This document shows positions 54,322 to 63,250 of a stretch of 64,000 nucleotides of DNA, in pieces; the stretch's first letter is position 1, and each line of letters starts with the position of its first letter. The translations under genes and the position numbers were made by a program. Under the pieces are notes generated by a model. The model was not told where the DNA came from, made no database searches, and was given only the letters and a program-made list of their open reading frames with translations. This stretch comes from a virus. Location: IMG/VR virus record IMGVR_UViG_3300035670_000172, positions 1 through 64,000 of that record, one strand, 5' to 3'.

Positions 54322-56160
54322 ATGTCAGATTTTAATATTTCATTCCCAATTGATATGATTAAGAGGGAGCAAAGGATAGTGGTTGGCATTGCTACCGCAG
54401 ACAATGTTGATAAAGCTGGCGATATTGTTGACTTTGAGGCTTCCAAAGAGGCTTTTGCAAACTGGGGTGGGAACATCAGAGAGATGCACGCCCCTGTTGC
54501 TGTAGGCAAGGCTGTAAGTTATGAGCCAATCATTATTGATGGTCCAGACGGTGAAAAATATAATGCTTTTAAAGTAGAAGCTTATATTTCAAAGGGAGCC
54601 GAAAACACATGGCAAAAAATCCTTGACGGAACTCTTCGCTCTTTTTCAATCGGCGGTAAAGTTATTCAAAAGGCAGAGTCCACGGAAAAGATGTTCAGAG
54701 GCAAGCCAGTAAATATTATTAAGAAATATGTGCTTGGAGAGCTTAGTCTCGTAGACAACCCAGCAAACGCTTTGGCTGTTATTGATATTGTAAAAATGGA
54801 TCAAGACGGAGCAATGCAGTATGCCCTTGATTGCGATCTTGACTGTCAGCTCGCTAAGGCAAAGCAACCATTGAAAGATCCAAAAGGTGGGCTTACCGCT
54901 GCGGGTAGAAGGCATTTTAAGCAAACAGAGGGCGCTAATCTAAAGCCAGGTGTTAGGGGTGCCGCAAATACTCCAGAAAAATTGCGCCGCAAAGGTTCTT
55001 TCTTAACAAGATTTTTTACCAATCCCTCTGGTCCTATGAAGAAACCAAATGGTGAACCAACAAGGCTTGCACTTTCCGCTGCTGCTTGGGGCGAGCCAAT
55101 CCCTCAAGATAGAGCTGATGCCGCAAGGCTCGCTGCGAAAGGTCGCAGGATGCTTGAGCGATATGCTAATTCAAAAAAGAAAGGTTTCTTTGATGATGAT
55201 TTTAATGAAGATCTATTAAATACGGTTTTAAAATTGATGGATGATAAAAATTGCGAGTGCGGTTGCAATACTTGCGAAGATGTTGAAAAACAAACATCTG
55301 TAACCACAGAAAACGCTGAGTCTAAATATCCATCTAGAAATGGGATTAAGTCCCCAACAGTTCCGCCATTCCCCTCTGGTTCGCCAAAGTTTAAGCCAAA
55401 AAAAGATGGTTCATGCGGGGATGGCTATCACCAAGAAGGTGAAAAAAAAGGCAAGGATGGAAATATGGTACCAAACTGTGTTCCAAATAATCCTGCTAAA
55501 AAAGTAACAAAAAGCAATATCTCTGAACAAGATATGCAATATTTTGATACAATTAAGGAGATGATTAATAAAATGGAAACAGATATTGATAATGGCGTTG
55601 GTTCAGAAGTAAATAATACTAATGATTCCGAATTGCAATTAAATGATACTTATGATAAGATCTCTGACATGAATGAACAAGAAATTAGTAAGCTTAGTCT
55701 ATTGAAAAAGTTTATTGGATGGCTTGTTCCCGATGTCGCAGAAGAAATAACTTCAACTTCCGTTGAAGTAAGTGGAGACACACAGGAGGAAGAAATGGAC
55801 ATTAATGTTCTTAAAGATGCTCTGAGTGCTGTTGTTGATGAAAAACTGGCTAGTTTTGCTACTTCAATCAAGGAAGAAGTTGAAGCCTCTGTTCAGGAAA
55901 AAATTGAAGCAGTCGCAAAGGGTTTTGAAGTTCAGGGTGCTGAACTTCAGCAGAAGCTGGAAACAGCAGAGTTGGCTCTCGCTGAGCAAACAGAAAAGGT
56001 TGAGGCATTTGCCGCAGCTGGCGCTGTAAAGAAGAGCGTTGACCCAGAAGATGATGAAGAAACAGCAGAAGAGGCAATTGCCAAGTCTGCACCTACTTCA
56101 TTCTGGAGAAATACATATCTGCCGCAGGAGTTAATTAACTCCCTAGGTTACAGGTCATAA
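54322..56160 (+). CDS. prohead protease fused to scaffolding protein (XkdF-like)
   Basis: Residues 1-150 fit the XkdF-like head maturation protease: RIVVGIATADNVDKAGDIVD, NIREMHAPVAVGKAVSYEP with the candidate catalytic His, and LRSFSIGGKVIQ ... VLGELSLVDNPANALAVIDI. Residues about 178-295 are an insert (PKGGLTAAGRRHFKQTEGAN, WGEPIPQDRADAARLAAKGR) seen in other large-phage capsid proteases. After a Cys cluster (CECGCNTCED) comes KDGSCGDGYHQEGEKKGKDG. The C-terminal 120 residues are a scaffold-like coiled coil. An internal AGGAGGAAGAA-ATG at 55795 is in frame and could make the scaffold separately. Confidence 0.82.
   Translation: MSDFNISFPIDMIKREQRIVVGIATADNVDKAGDIVDFEASKEAFANWGGNIREMHAPVAVGKAVSYEPIIIDGPDGEKYNAFKVEAYISKGAENTWQKILDGTLRSFSIGGKVIQKAESTEKMFRGKPVNIIKKYVLGELSLVDNPANALAVIDIVKMDQDGAMQYALDCDLDCQLAKAKQPLKDPKGGLTAAGRRHFKQTEGANLKPGVRGAANTPEKLRRKGSFLTRFFTNPSGPMKKPNGEPTRLALSAAAWGEPIPQDRADAARLAAKGRRMLERYANSKKKGFFDDDFNEDLLNTVLKLMDDKNCECGCNTCEDVEKQTSVTTENAESKYPSRNGIKSPTVPPFPSGSPKFKPKKDGSCGDGYHQEGEKKGKDGNMVPNCVPNNPAKKVTKSNISEQDMQYFDTIKEMINKMETDIDNGVGSEVNNTNDSELQLNDTYDKISDMNEQEISKLSLLKKFIGWLVPDVAEEITSTSVEVSGDTQEEEMDINVLKDALSAVVDEKLASFATSIKEEVEASVQEKIEAVAKGFEVQGAELQQKLETAELALAEQTEKVEAFAAAGAVKKSVDPEDDEETAEEAIAKSAPTSFWRNTYLPQELINSLGYRS
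55795..56160 (+). CDS. internal in-frame scaffolding protein (121 aa, candidate)
   Basis: AGGAGG 5 nt before an in-frame ATG at residue 492 of the protease gene, stronger than most SDs here. The product begins MDINVLKDALSAVVDEKLAS, runs through a long Glu/Lys/Ala coiled coil and ends LPQELINSLGYRS. Same principle as lambda C/Nu3; inferred from sequence only. Confidence 0.65.
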   Translation: MDINVLKDALSAVVDEKLASFATSIKEEVEASVQEKIEAVAKGFEVQGAELQQKLETAELALAEQTEKVEAFAAAGAVKKSVDPEDDEETAEEAIAKSAPTSFWRNTYLPQELINSLGYRS

Positions 56161-56180
56161 GGTAAGGAGGAATAACTACT

Positions 56181-57227
56181 ATGGCATCACAAGAAGAAAT
56201 TTTAGCAAAAGCTAACGAAGTCACCACAGCGGTGGTTTCAAACAGCAGCCCAGTCAGCGGTGGTGGTGGTCTTCTCTACCCAGAGCAAGCCAACCGCTTC
56301 CTTGACTTCGTTGTTGATCAATCAGTTTTGATGAAGAACGCACGAGTAATTCGTATGCGTACTCCACAGATGGACATTGATAAGGTATCTGTTGGTACCC
56401 GCTTGCTTGCAAAGGCAACAGAAGCAACAGATGATGGCACAAACGCAGCTGTCACATTCAGCAAGGTATCGCTTTCAACAGTAAAGCTCCGTCTTGACTG
56501 GAACATTTCAACAGAATCGTTGGAAGACAACATTGAGGGAGCTTCACTGGAAGACCATATCGCACAGATCATGGCTCGCCAGACAGCAAACGACCTTGAT
56601 GACTTGTTTATCAACGGTAACACATCGTCAAACAACGCCCTTCTTAAGGCTCTTGACGGCTTTACCAAGCTTGCAAAGGCATCTGGAACAACTGTAGACT
56701 TTGGCGGAAACAATGTTTCTCGTTCGGTCTATGACAAGATTCTACGCAACATGCCAACCAAGTACTTGCAGCGCCGTAATGAACTGAGGTTCTTCTCGGG
56801 TCCAGGTGTTGTACAAGACTCAATTTATAGCTTGGGAAATCCAAACTCGGCAACTGAGGCAACAGCAGGCGCACCTGCTCCAATGTCAACAGCTGGTGAA
56901 ATGGCATTCTTGCAAGGTGCAATGAGAGCTAATGGTGGTCCAGGTGCAACTGGTCTTTCGCCATTCGGTATTCCATTGATTGAAGTACCTTTGATGCCAG
57001 AAACCCTTGCGGGTGACTACTCTGGAACAGCTGGATCACATGGTCATGTGGAACTCACATTCCCTAACAACCGTGTAATTGGTATTCACCGTGACATCAC
57101 AGTGTATCGCCAGTTCAAGCCAAAGACTGACACAATTGAGTACACGCAGTACATGAGAGTTGCAAGTAACATTGAAAATGCTGAGTCGTATGTAATCGGC
57201 AAGAATGTTAAGTTGCGTTCACTCTAA
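56181..57227 (+). CDS. major capsid protein (HK97 fold)
   Basis: Follows the protease-scaffold gene with AAGGAGGAATAACT before the ATG, the strongest SD of the block. GGLLYPEQANRFLDFVVDQS opens the mature-like part, VRLDWN-type strand VKLRLDWNISTESLEDNIEG follows, then LEDHIAQIMARQTANDLDDL (the long spine helix) and SPFGIPLIEVPLMPE with NNRVIGIHRDITVYRQFKPK near the end. 348 aa, typical. A strong terminator follows. More GC-rich codons than neighbours, as often seen for highly expressed capsid genes. Confidence 0.88.
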   Translation: MASQEEILAKANEVTTAVVSNSSPVSGGGGLLYPEQANRFLDFVVDQSVLMKNARVIRMRTPQMDIDKVSVGTRLLAKATEATDDGTNAAVTFSKVSLSTVKLRLDWNISTESLEDNIEGASLEDHIAQIMARQTANDLDDLFINGNTSSNNALLKALDGFTKLAKASGTTVDFGGNNVSRSVYDKILRNMPTKYLQRRNELRFFSGPGVVQDSIYSLGNPNSATEATAGAPAPMSTAGEMAFLQGAMRANGGPGATGLSPFGIPLIEVPLMPETLAGDYSGTAGSHGHVELTFPNNRVIGIHRDITVYRQFKPKTDTIEYTQYMRVASNIENAESYVIGKNVKLRSL

Positions 57228-57251
57228 TCTAAACAATTAAAGTAGATAACG

Positions 57252-57280
57252 GGCGGGGCATTTAACATGCCCCGCCTTTT
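57252..57280 (+). terminator. intrinsic terminator after the capsid gene
   Basis: Perfect 10-bp stem GGCGGGGCAT/ATGCCCCGCC with TTAAC loop and TTTT. Confidence 0.93.
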
Positions 57281-57325
57281 ATCTATATTTTTAAAATATT
57301 ATCCATAGGAAGTCAATTGATTTAA

Positions 57326-57733
57326 ATGGGTATTGATGATAGGATTGATGTTATGAATGTAGAAAAAAATAGTGTAACAACAGATGAAATTAACAAGCCA
57401 AAAAAAGCCGCAGCTAAAAAGGCTGTAGCAAAGAAAGTTGCAAAGAAAGTTGAATTTAAAGAAGATGCAATTGACGCTGATGGTGATGGAATGGTTCAGG
57501 ATGGAACTGAACATGAAAGACCAGTTCAAGAAGTTGTTTCTAACAACGAAAATTTACTGATTCTTTTTGAAAGTGGAGCTGGATATGCAACTAGCTCTGG
57601 ATTTCGCTTTTCTCAAACAAACAAAATGGCAGAAGTTCCAGCTGAAGAAGCCAGACTACTGCTGTCACTAGATAATTTTAGATTGCCTAGTGATGAAGAA
57701 AAGGAAATGTATTATAATAATCTGGAGGATTAA
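57326..57733 (+). CDS. Lys-rich protein with Ca-binding-like loop and C-terminal GT-shared module (135 aa)
   Basis: Three parts: a Lys/Ala-rich stretch (KKAAAKKAVAKKVAKKVEFK), an EF-hand-like loop DADGDGMVQDGTEHER near residue 52-67, and a C-terminal module (residues 79-135) with FESGAGYATSSGFRF and NFRLPSDEEKEMYY. The module is clearly homologous to the end of the glycosyltransferase at 4563. Start may be 57326 or 57353. Position right after the capsid gene suggests a virion or head-tail role. Confidence 0.75.
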   Translation: MGIDDRIDVMNVEKNSVTTDEINKPKKAAAKKAVAKKVAKKVEFKEDAIDADGDGMVQDGTEHERPVQEVVSNNENLLILFESGAGYATSSGFRFSQTNKMAEVPAEEARLLLSLDNFRLPSDEEKEMYYNNLED

Positions 57734-57735
57734 TA

Positions 57736-58119
57736 ATGGCAGGCAATCTTACAAACTATCTTGAGAACAAACTTATTGATCACTTCCTTGGAACCACCTC
57801 ATACACAATGCCAGCCGCTGTGTATATTGGTTTATTTACAGTAGCTCCAACTGACGCTGGTGGTGGAACAGAAGTAACTGGCGGCTCGTATGCTCGCCAG
57901 GCAGCAACTTTCAGCGCAGCATCAAGTGGTGCAACATCAAACGATACAAATATTGACTTTACTGGAATGCCATCTGCTACAACGGTAGCAATTGGTATTT
58001 TTGATGCTTCAACGAGTGGAAACATGTTGTTGTATGGAACACTTACAACAAACAAAACAACAGATGCTGGGGATACTCTAAGAATCGCAACAGGCGATCT
58101 TGATATCAGTATTGACTAA
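57736..58119 (+). CDS. conserved virion-region protein (127 aa)
   Basis: NLTNYLENKLIDHFLGTTSY, AVYIGLFTVAPTDAGGGTEV and GGSYARQAATFSAAS match a widespread phage structural-region family usually labelled tail-fibre- or head-related without proof. Beta-rich. GGAGGATTAATA precedes the ATG. Confidence 0.78.
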   Translation: MAGNLTNYLENKLIDHFLGTTSYTMPAAVYIGLFTVAPTDAGGGTEVTGGSYARQAATFSAASSGATSNDTNIDFTGMPSATTVAIGIFDASTSGNMLLYGTLTTNKTTDAGDTLRIATGDLDISID

Positions 58120-58128
58120 GGAGGAGGT

Positions 58129-58473
58129 GTGGTGTTAAGAAGAGAATTTACTGGAGCAGCTCTAAGAACTAACTTAAGCGCTAATATTTCAAACAGTGCT
58201 TCTTCTTTTTCCGTAACCGATGCAGTAGGTTTTCCTTCTGGATCAAATCCTTTCGCTATTGTTATTGACAGAGGCACGAGTGATGAAGAAAAGATGTTGA
58301 TTTCATCAAGATCTGGAACGACATTCACAGTTCAAACTCGTGGTTATGATGGAACAATCGCAAAACCACACGGCTCTGGAGCGTTTGTTGACCACATTCT
58401 TGATGCGGCAACAATCCAGGATATGAATACTACGACATACGATAATGAAATTTTAATGTGGATGGGGGTATAA
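58129..58473 (+). CDS. virion-region protein (114 aa)
   Basis: GTG start (58129 or 58132) within AAGGAGGAGGTGT. Beta-rich repeats (SSFSVTDAVGFPSGSNPFAI, KMLISSRSGTTFTVQTRGYD) resemble small domains of tail-tip or fibre proteins. Overlaps the next start by one base (TAATG). Confidence 0.72.
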   Translation: MVLRREFTGAALRTNLSANISNSASSFSVTDAVGFPSGSNPFAIVIDRGTSDEEKMLISSRSGTTFTVQTRGYDGTIAKPHGSGAFVDHILDAATIQDMNTTTYDNEILMWMGV

Positions 58474-58805
58474 TGGCAAATTTAGTTCCAAAATCTTTTT
58501 ATCTAGGAAACTCAACTGGATCAAATGTTTATACTGTTGCTAATACGGCAGGTAATTATTCAATTATTAAATCAATTAATATCTGCAACACTAGTGACAC
58601 AGCTAATGCTACAGCTGACATTCATATTCTTGTAGCTGGCGCTTCCCCTGCAAATAATAATAAAATAATTAGCAATGCTAATATTATTAAGAGCGATGTC
58701 CTGTATTACAATACATCAATTGTAGTCCCAGCAAATAGCAATGTTTATGTAGCTTCAAGCAACAGCACTGTAACATTTAATATTAGCGGGGTAGAATATG
58801 CCTAA
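58473..58805 (+). CDS. virion-region beta protein (110 aa)
   Basis: ATG at 58473 (MANLVPKSFYLGNSTGSNVY) overlaps the preceding stop. Beta-sandwich pattern with alternating polar residues (VYVASSNSTVTFNISGVEYA). Probably a small structural protein. Confidence 0.7.
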   Translation: MANLVPKSFYLGNSTGSNVYTVANTAGNYSIIKSINICNTSDTANATADIHILVAGASPANNNKIISNANIIKSDVLYYNTSIVVPANSNVYVASSNSTVTFNISGVEYA

Positions 58806-59166
58806 TCTTGTAAATAGTGGATCTAGCATTGGTGGTTCTGGTGCATCTGCCATAGTCACATGGGATCCTACAAAAGAAGAGTTTAAGATTGGTGACAAGT
58901 TCTACGGTTTTCAGTATTACCCTGCAAATGCAAAATTGATCGTTCAGGAGATACTTGAGCCAAGTACTATAACTAATGAGTACGATACTGGTGTAAATGT
59001 AGTCTCAATTCCAAAGCATAGGCTTGGGGACACATTCACTCCAGATAATGAATATTATGATCCTTCAAATCATGATATATATAAAAACTGGTTAACCAGC
59101 CAAGCTGAATTAACATTTTCTTGGTATACTGGTTATGAAAAGAATTTAATAGTGGAGGTTGCATAA
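58798..59166 (+). CDS. virion-region protein (122 aa)
   Basis: N-terminal Gly/Ser-rich part (NSGSSIGGSGASAIVTWDPT), then a beta-rich core. Overlaps the preceding gene by 8 nt and ends just before the tail-fibre gene. Role unknown. Confidence 0.7.
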   Translation: MPNLVNSGSSIGGSGASAIVTWDPTKEEFKIGDKFYGFQYYPANAKLIVQEILEPSTITNEYDTGVNVVSIPKHRLGDTFTPDNEYYDPSNHDIYKNWLTSQAELTFSWYTGYEKNLIVEVA

Positions 59167-61143
59167 ATGGCTGCAATAGATCTTGGTAGACTAAGGTTCT
59201 ATCATCAGGGTGCATATAGTGGTGCTACCACATATGAAATTAACGATGTTGTGTCGTATGGTGGAAAATCGTATGTATATATCAATACGACAAATGCTGC
59301 TGGCAACCTCCCAACAGACACCACATACTGGCGTGTAATGTCAGAAGGGCAGGACTACAAGGGTGCATGGTCAACGGCTAGCGCTTATATCGTAGATGAC
59401 ATTGTGCAAAGAGGCGGCTCAACATATATTTGTTTAGTAGCCCACACATCAGATACATTTTCAACAGACCTTGCGGCGAATAAATGGGAATCATTTGTTC
59501 GTGGTCTTAGAAATCGTGGTTCATGGGCATCAAATACGGCTTATTTGAAAGACGATGTTGTTTATAATGGCATTGACTACTCAATTGCAACAACTGATTT
59601 TACATCAAACTCCCCTGGGTTTGTTGATGAGACTCCTGGTAATTGGGAGACTATCGTTAACGGCGCAGACCCAATTCCAGCTCAAACTGGAAATACGGGG
59701 AAGTTGCTTACAACTGATGGAACGGATGCGTCTTGGACAAACTCTCCGTCTATTTCAAGCCTAGCAGTTTCTGGTAACACTTTTGTTGGAGCAAATGCTG
59801 GAACATTTGCAACAACTCTTACCAACCCAACTCTTGTTATCCAGTCAAACACAACAGATTATTCACAAGTTGCATTTAGAAATCTTGGAACAAACGCAAA
59901 TAGCTCAACAGACTTTATTGCGTATGCAGATGAAGGTGATGATGATACTGGCTGGATTGACATGGGTATTACATCAACAAACTTCTCGGATCCAAGTTTT
60001 ACCGTTACTGGACCTCATGACGGATATGTATTCGTAGAAGCACCAGCAAACAGTTCTGGACATGGAAACTTAATTCTTGCTACTGGTGGTAATGGTACAC
60101 AAAACAAGATTATCTTTGCAGCTGGCGGTCTTCAGAGTAGCAATACTCAGATGATTATTACCCCAGATACATCTGTAAACATCAACATCGCTACTAATGC
60201 AACAAGCTCTACAACTGGAGCTCTTGTTGTTGCAGGCGGTCTTGGTGTTGGTGGTAATGTTTACATTCAGGGTAATACCAGTATTCAAGGAACTATCACT
60301 GTAGGTGGTGGTGCATTTGAATCAAATAACCTTACTGTATCAGACCCAATTGTGTTCATGGGTAATACGAACACTGGTGATACTTTTGACCTTGGCTTTG
60401 CTGGTAAGTTTGACGATGGTACTGTCAAGTACGCAGGTCTTTTAAGAGATGCAAGTGATGGTAAGTTTAAACTATTTACTGATCTTACATCTGCTCCAAC
60501 CACAACTGCAAACTTTGCAGCGGGATCAAATGCATCCTTGGTTGTTGCAAACTTTGAAGCAAGCGGTAACGCTGCTGTGACAGGAAATGTCACTGTAACA
60601 ACAGACCTTACAGTAACAGGTAATACCACAGCATCAACAAACTTAACTGTAACAGGAAATGCTACTGTGACAACCGATTTGGCAGTAACAGGAAACACTA
60701 CTCTGTCAACAGATCTTGCTGTAACTGGTAACACAACACTGACTGGTGGTTTGACAGTTTCTGGTCCATTAACGGCTGCTGAAATGTCTGAAATCGCAAT
60801 AGCTGGCTCGCTGGTAGGAGCTCAAGTCAATGAGCTTACGCTGAACTGGACAGCTACAAACATTGTTTTTGTAGCTGACCCAGGCAACAACATTACACTA
60901 GATATTACAAATGTTCCAACTACAAACAACAGAGCATTATCTGTGTCTGTGATGGTCTTCCAAAGTGCATTCCAGGCTTTTATTCCTAATGTATTGAGTA
61001 TTGATGGTTCTGCTCAAACAATTAGATGGTCAGGCGGGTCTGCTCCTGCAGGTACTCTAGATAAGATTGACATCTTTAGCTTCGTGTTGCTAAGGCAATC
61101 AAACTCTTGGATAGTCTTTGGTAGTTCAAGCTTGAACTTTTAA
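59167..61143 (+). CDS. tail-fibre-like protein with carbohydrate-binding-type modules
   Basis: A 658-aa fibre. Residues 10-165 hold three repeats of the small chitin-binding-like type (YSGATTYEINDVVSYGGKSY, WSTASAYIVDDIVQRGGSTY, WASNTAYLKDDVVYNGIDYS). Residues about 475-540 contain five tandem 12-residue repeats, V-T-G-N-x-T-x-[ST]-[TG]-[DNG]-L-[TA], suited to a trimeric beta-helix shaft. The last 110 residues form a globular end (VSVMVFQSAFQAFIPNVLSI). Expected to bind host surface sugar. Confidence 0.8.
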   Translation: MAAIDLGRLRFYHQGAYSGATTYEINDVVSYGGKSYVYINTTNAAGNLPTDTTYWRVMSEGQDYKGAWSTASAYIVDDIVQRGGSTYICLVAHTSDTFSTDLAANKWESFVRGLRNRGSWASNTAYLKDDVVYNGIDYSIATTDFTSNSPGFVDETPGNWETIVNGADPIPAQTGNTGKLLTTDGTDASWTNSPSISSLAVSGNTFVGANAGTFATTLTNPTLVIQSNTTDYSQVAFRNLGTNANSSTDFIAYADEGDDDTGWIDMGITSTNFSDPSFTVTGPHDGYVFVEAPANSSGHGNLILATGGNGTQNKIIFAAGGLQSSNTQMIITPDTSVNINIATNATSSTTGALVVAGGLGVGGNVYIQGNTSIQGTITVGGGAFESNNLTVSDPIVFMGNTNTGDTFDLGFAGKFDDGTVKYAGLLRDASDGKFKLFTDLTSAPTTTANFAAGSNASLVVANFEASGNAAVTGNVTVTTDLTVTGNTTASTNLTVTGNATVTTDLAVTGNTTLSTDLAVTGNTTLTGGLTVSGPLTAAEMSEIAIAGSLVGAQVNELTLNWTATNIVFVADPGNNITLDITNVPTTNNRALSVSVMVFQSAFQAFIPNVLSIDGSAQTIRWSGGSAPAGTLDKIDIFSFVLLRQSNSWIVFGSSSLNF

Positions 61144-61155
61144 TGGAGGTATATT

Positions 61156-62070
61156 ATGGGTTTTCTTTTTAAAGCATCAAAAACTTTTGGACCATTAAGC
61201 CCAAGACAGCTTCTGGCTAGACTGGCAAGGTTTACTGACACATTTACTACTGCAAATAGCACAACCACATTGCCAGTATCAGTGGCAACACCGTGGGAAG
61301 CAACTCGTGGAGTATGGGGGGTTGTCAGCAATAAAGCCTACTCAGTAAGCGCTCCAGGCAGTTACGCAGTCGCTGTTGTTGATACAAAAGGAGAAAACGC
61401 CTCGGTTAAATCAACAACTGATAACACTCATGCTGGAGTAGGTGTTTCTTTTTGGGTAACTGATTCCAATAATTGGTGGGGAGCTCATAGTAAAAAAGTA
61501 TCTACAACTGGAACTCCGTACACCTGTCCATCAGGCGGGACATTAAGCGGCTCCACATGTAGCTATACATATGGAGCAACTGCTTATGGAAGCGTATACT
61601 ACTACTGCCCAGGTGGTTATTTTTATCACGGGATCTGCTGTCAATTAAATGGTCATGAATGGGTTGGGTGTATTGGACCAAACCACGCCCCTGGTCCAAC
61701 AACATACGGATGCCCAAGTGGTGGTTCTTTGAGCGGTACAACTTGTTATGTATCCTATGCAGCAAGCTTAACAACATACTATGTTCATACGCTTGAGACA
61801 GTTAAAAACACTGCTGGGTCAATTTCAACAGTAAACTCAACTACAGTTGCCAACACAACAAACAATAGCGATTATGTTGGTTTTGTTAGAGCTAATACTG
61901 GTTCATCAAGTGCAACCATAACAGCTCAAATGACATCTGGTGGTGCTGTTGCATCATACACAGCCTCTTCTGGAACTCCAGCAAAAGCTAAAAAACATGG
62001 TATGCTTACTGGTCCGAGTACTTTGAATGTTGGAACAACAATTGCAACATTTGACTACGATCCACTTTAA
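61156..62070 (+). CDS. tail-associated protein with Cys-rich CPSGGxLSGxxC repeats (304 aa)
   Basis: Residues 35-110 look like a laminin-G-like beta sandwich (GVWGVVSNKAYSVSAPGSYA, GVGVSFWVTDSNNWWG). Between residues 120 and 205 come YTCPSGGTLSGSTCSYTY, YYYCPGGYFYHGICCQL and YGCPSGGSLSGTTCYVSY: paired Cys in repeated loops, unusual for a cytoplasmically made virion protein. The C-terminus is Ser/Thr-rich. GGAGGTATATT precedes the ATG. Likely a surface-exposed adsorption protein. Confidence 0.72.
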   Translation: MGFLFKASKTFGPLSPRQLLARLARFTDTFTTANSTTTLPVSVATPWEATRGVWGVVSNKAYSVSAPGSYAVAVVDTKGENASVKSTTDNTHAGVGVSFWVTDSNNWWGAHSKKVSTTGTPYTCPSGGTLSGSTCSYTYGATAYGSVYYYCPGGYFYHGICCQLNGHEWVGCIGPNHAPGPTTYGCPSGGSLSGTTCYVSYAASLTTYYVHTLETVKNTAGSISTVNSTTVANTTNNSDYVGFVRANTGSSSATITAQMTSGGAVASYTASSGTPAKAKKHGMLTGPSTLNVGTTIATFDYDPL

Positions 62071-62087
62071 TCTAGATAGGAATCTTC

Positions 62088-62246
62088 ATGGAAGAATATA
62101 GCAAAAGCAAGGCTCAAGAGCGTCTTGATATTTGTAAACAGTGCCCCCGTCTATTTAAACCAACTATGACATGCAAAGAGTGCGGTTGTTTTATGAAAGT
62201 TAAAACTCATTTAATAAACGCTACTTGCCCATTAAATAAGTGGTAG
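62088..62246 (+). CDS. small zinc-ribbon protein (52 aa)
   Basis: ICKQCPRLFKPTMTCKECGC then FMKVK and NATCPLNKW: C-x2-C ... C-x2-C-x-C ... C. This small DUF6171-like family is common in phages near tail genes. TAGGAATCTTC lies before the ATG. Confidence 0.75.
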   Translation: MEEYSKSKAQERLDICKQCPRLFKPTMTCKECGCFMKVKTHLINATCPLNKW

Positions 62247-62256
62247 TATTATTGGT

Positions 62257-62652
62257 ATGAAAAAATACGAAATAAAAAAAACAACTATGGGACCAGCTGT
62301 CCTTTATGAAAACGAGATTCTTTTCTTGGATCAAACAATAAGTTTTTTTGACATCATTGACGAAGACCCAGAGTTTTTGTGGGACATCACAGATGCAGTA
62401 ATTGCTCATTATGACGAGCAAGTTAGTTCTTTTAGGTCAGCGCTTACAGATCGTCATACCGCAAGTGCTGGTCCAATTCATACAACCGTAGCTATTATAA
62501 ATAGCTATTGGGAATTGATATTTGATAAATATCCATCGTACAGCCAATCAGTCTTGAAAGCTCAAGGCGAAGATGCCGTTTGGGATATGTCTGATCCAAA
62601 AAAAGCTTTAATTCATCGTTTTTATTCAAAGGCTGATCTTAATGATAATTAA
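62257..62652 (+). CDS. hypothetical protein (131 aa)
   Basis: Starts MKKYEIKKTTMGPAVLYENE close to a TAGTAT box (7 nt upstream), so perhaps leaderless. Middle HTTVAIINSYWELIFDKYPS is helical. Overlaps the hydroxylase gene by 11 nt. Confidence 0.68.
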   Translation: MKKYEIKKTTMGPAVLYENEILFLDQTISFFDIIDEDPEFLWDITDAVIAHYDEQVSSFRSALTDRHTASAGPIHTTVAIINSYWELIFDKYPSYSQSVLKAQGEDAVWDMSDPKKALIHRFYSKADLNDN

Positions 62653-63250
62653 CCCTAATTTTCACTATAGCACAACTCATCCTTTTATTGCACTAAGCGG
62701 AGTGTTTACTAGTGACGAGTGTGATTTGATTAGCGATATTGGTAGCAGTTTGCCGATGATGGATTCTGTTGTTGGCGGAGAGCAATCTATTTATAGCAAT
62801 CATCGTCAATCAAAAAATTCTTTCATGAACCCAGTCGCTGAGACAGATTGGATTTTTAATAGACTTATTGAGGCATCCACCTTTGTCAACGACAAGTATT
62901 TTCAATATGATTTATATGGTTTTTCTTATATTCAATACACTGAATACGGGAGCGATTTAGATCACTACAACTGGCATATGGACATTGATCCAGTTAAAGA
63001 TGTTCAGATTGGTAATATCGCTACAACAAGAAAATTGTCTTTAAGCGTGATTTTAACAGACCAAGGTGATTTTGAAGGTGGAGATTTTGAAATATATATG
63101 AATCCTGATGCAACAGCAGAGCATGTTGTTAATCAAGAAAAAGGAAGTGTTATATTTTTCCCATCTTACGCAATGCATCGTGTTACGCCAGTATCTGACG
63201 GAACAAGAAAAAGTTTAGTTGTTTGGATAGAGGGTCCGAAGTTTAAATGA
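62642..63250 (+). CDS. PKHD-type 2OG-Fe(II) hydroxylase
   Basis: Strong match to the PKHD-type prolyl hydroxylase-like family. YNWHMDIDPVKD near residue 112 gives H-x-D. LTDQGDFEGGDFEIYM near 140-155 follows. GSVIFFPSYAMHRVTPVSDG near 172 gives the distal His, and GTRKSLVVWIEGPKF the 2-oxoglutarate Arg. Enzymes of this group hydroxylate protein or small substrates. Placed next to tail genes, as in cyanophages. Third oxygenase-like gene of the window. Confidence 0.9.
   Translation: MIINPNFHYSTTHPFIALSGVFTSDECDLISDIGSSLPMMDSVVGGEQSIYSNHRQSKNSFMNPVAETDWIFNRLIEASTFVNDKYFQYDLYGFSYIQYTEYGSDLDHYNWHMDIDPVKDVQIGNIATTRKLSLSVILTDQGDFEGGDFEIYMNPDATAEHVVNQEKGSVIFFPSYAMHRVTPVSDGTRKSLVVWIEGPKFK

Noticed and set aside
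59555-60734. Leu/Gln-rich and Val-rich frames on both strands within the tail-fibre gene
   Set aside because: They arise from the repetitive Thr/Asn/Gly codons of the fibre and have no start signals.
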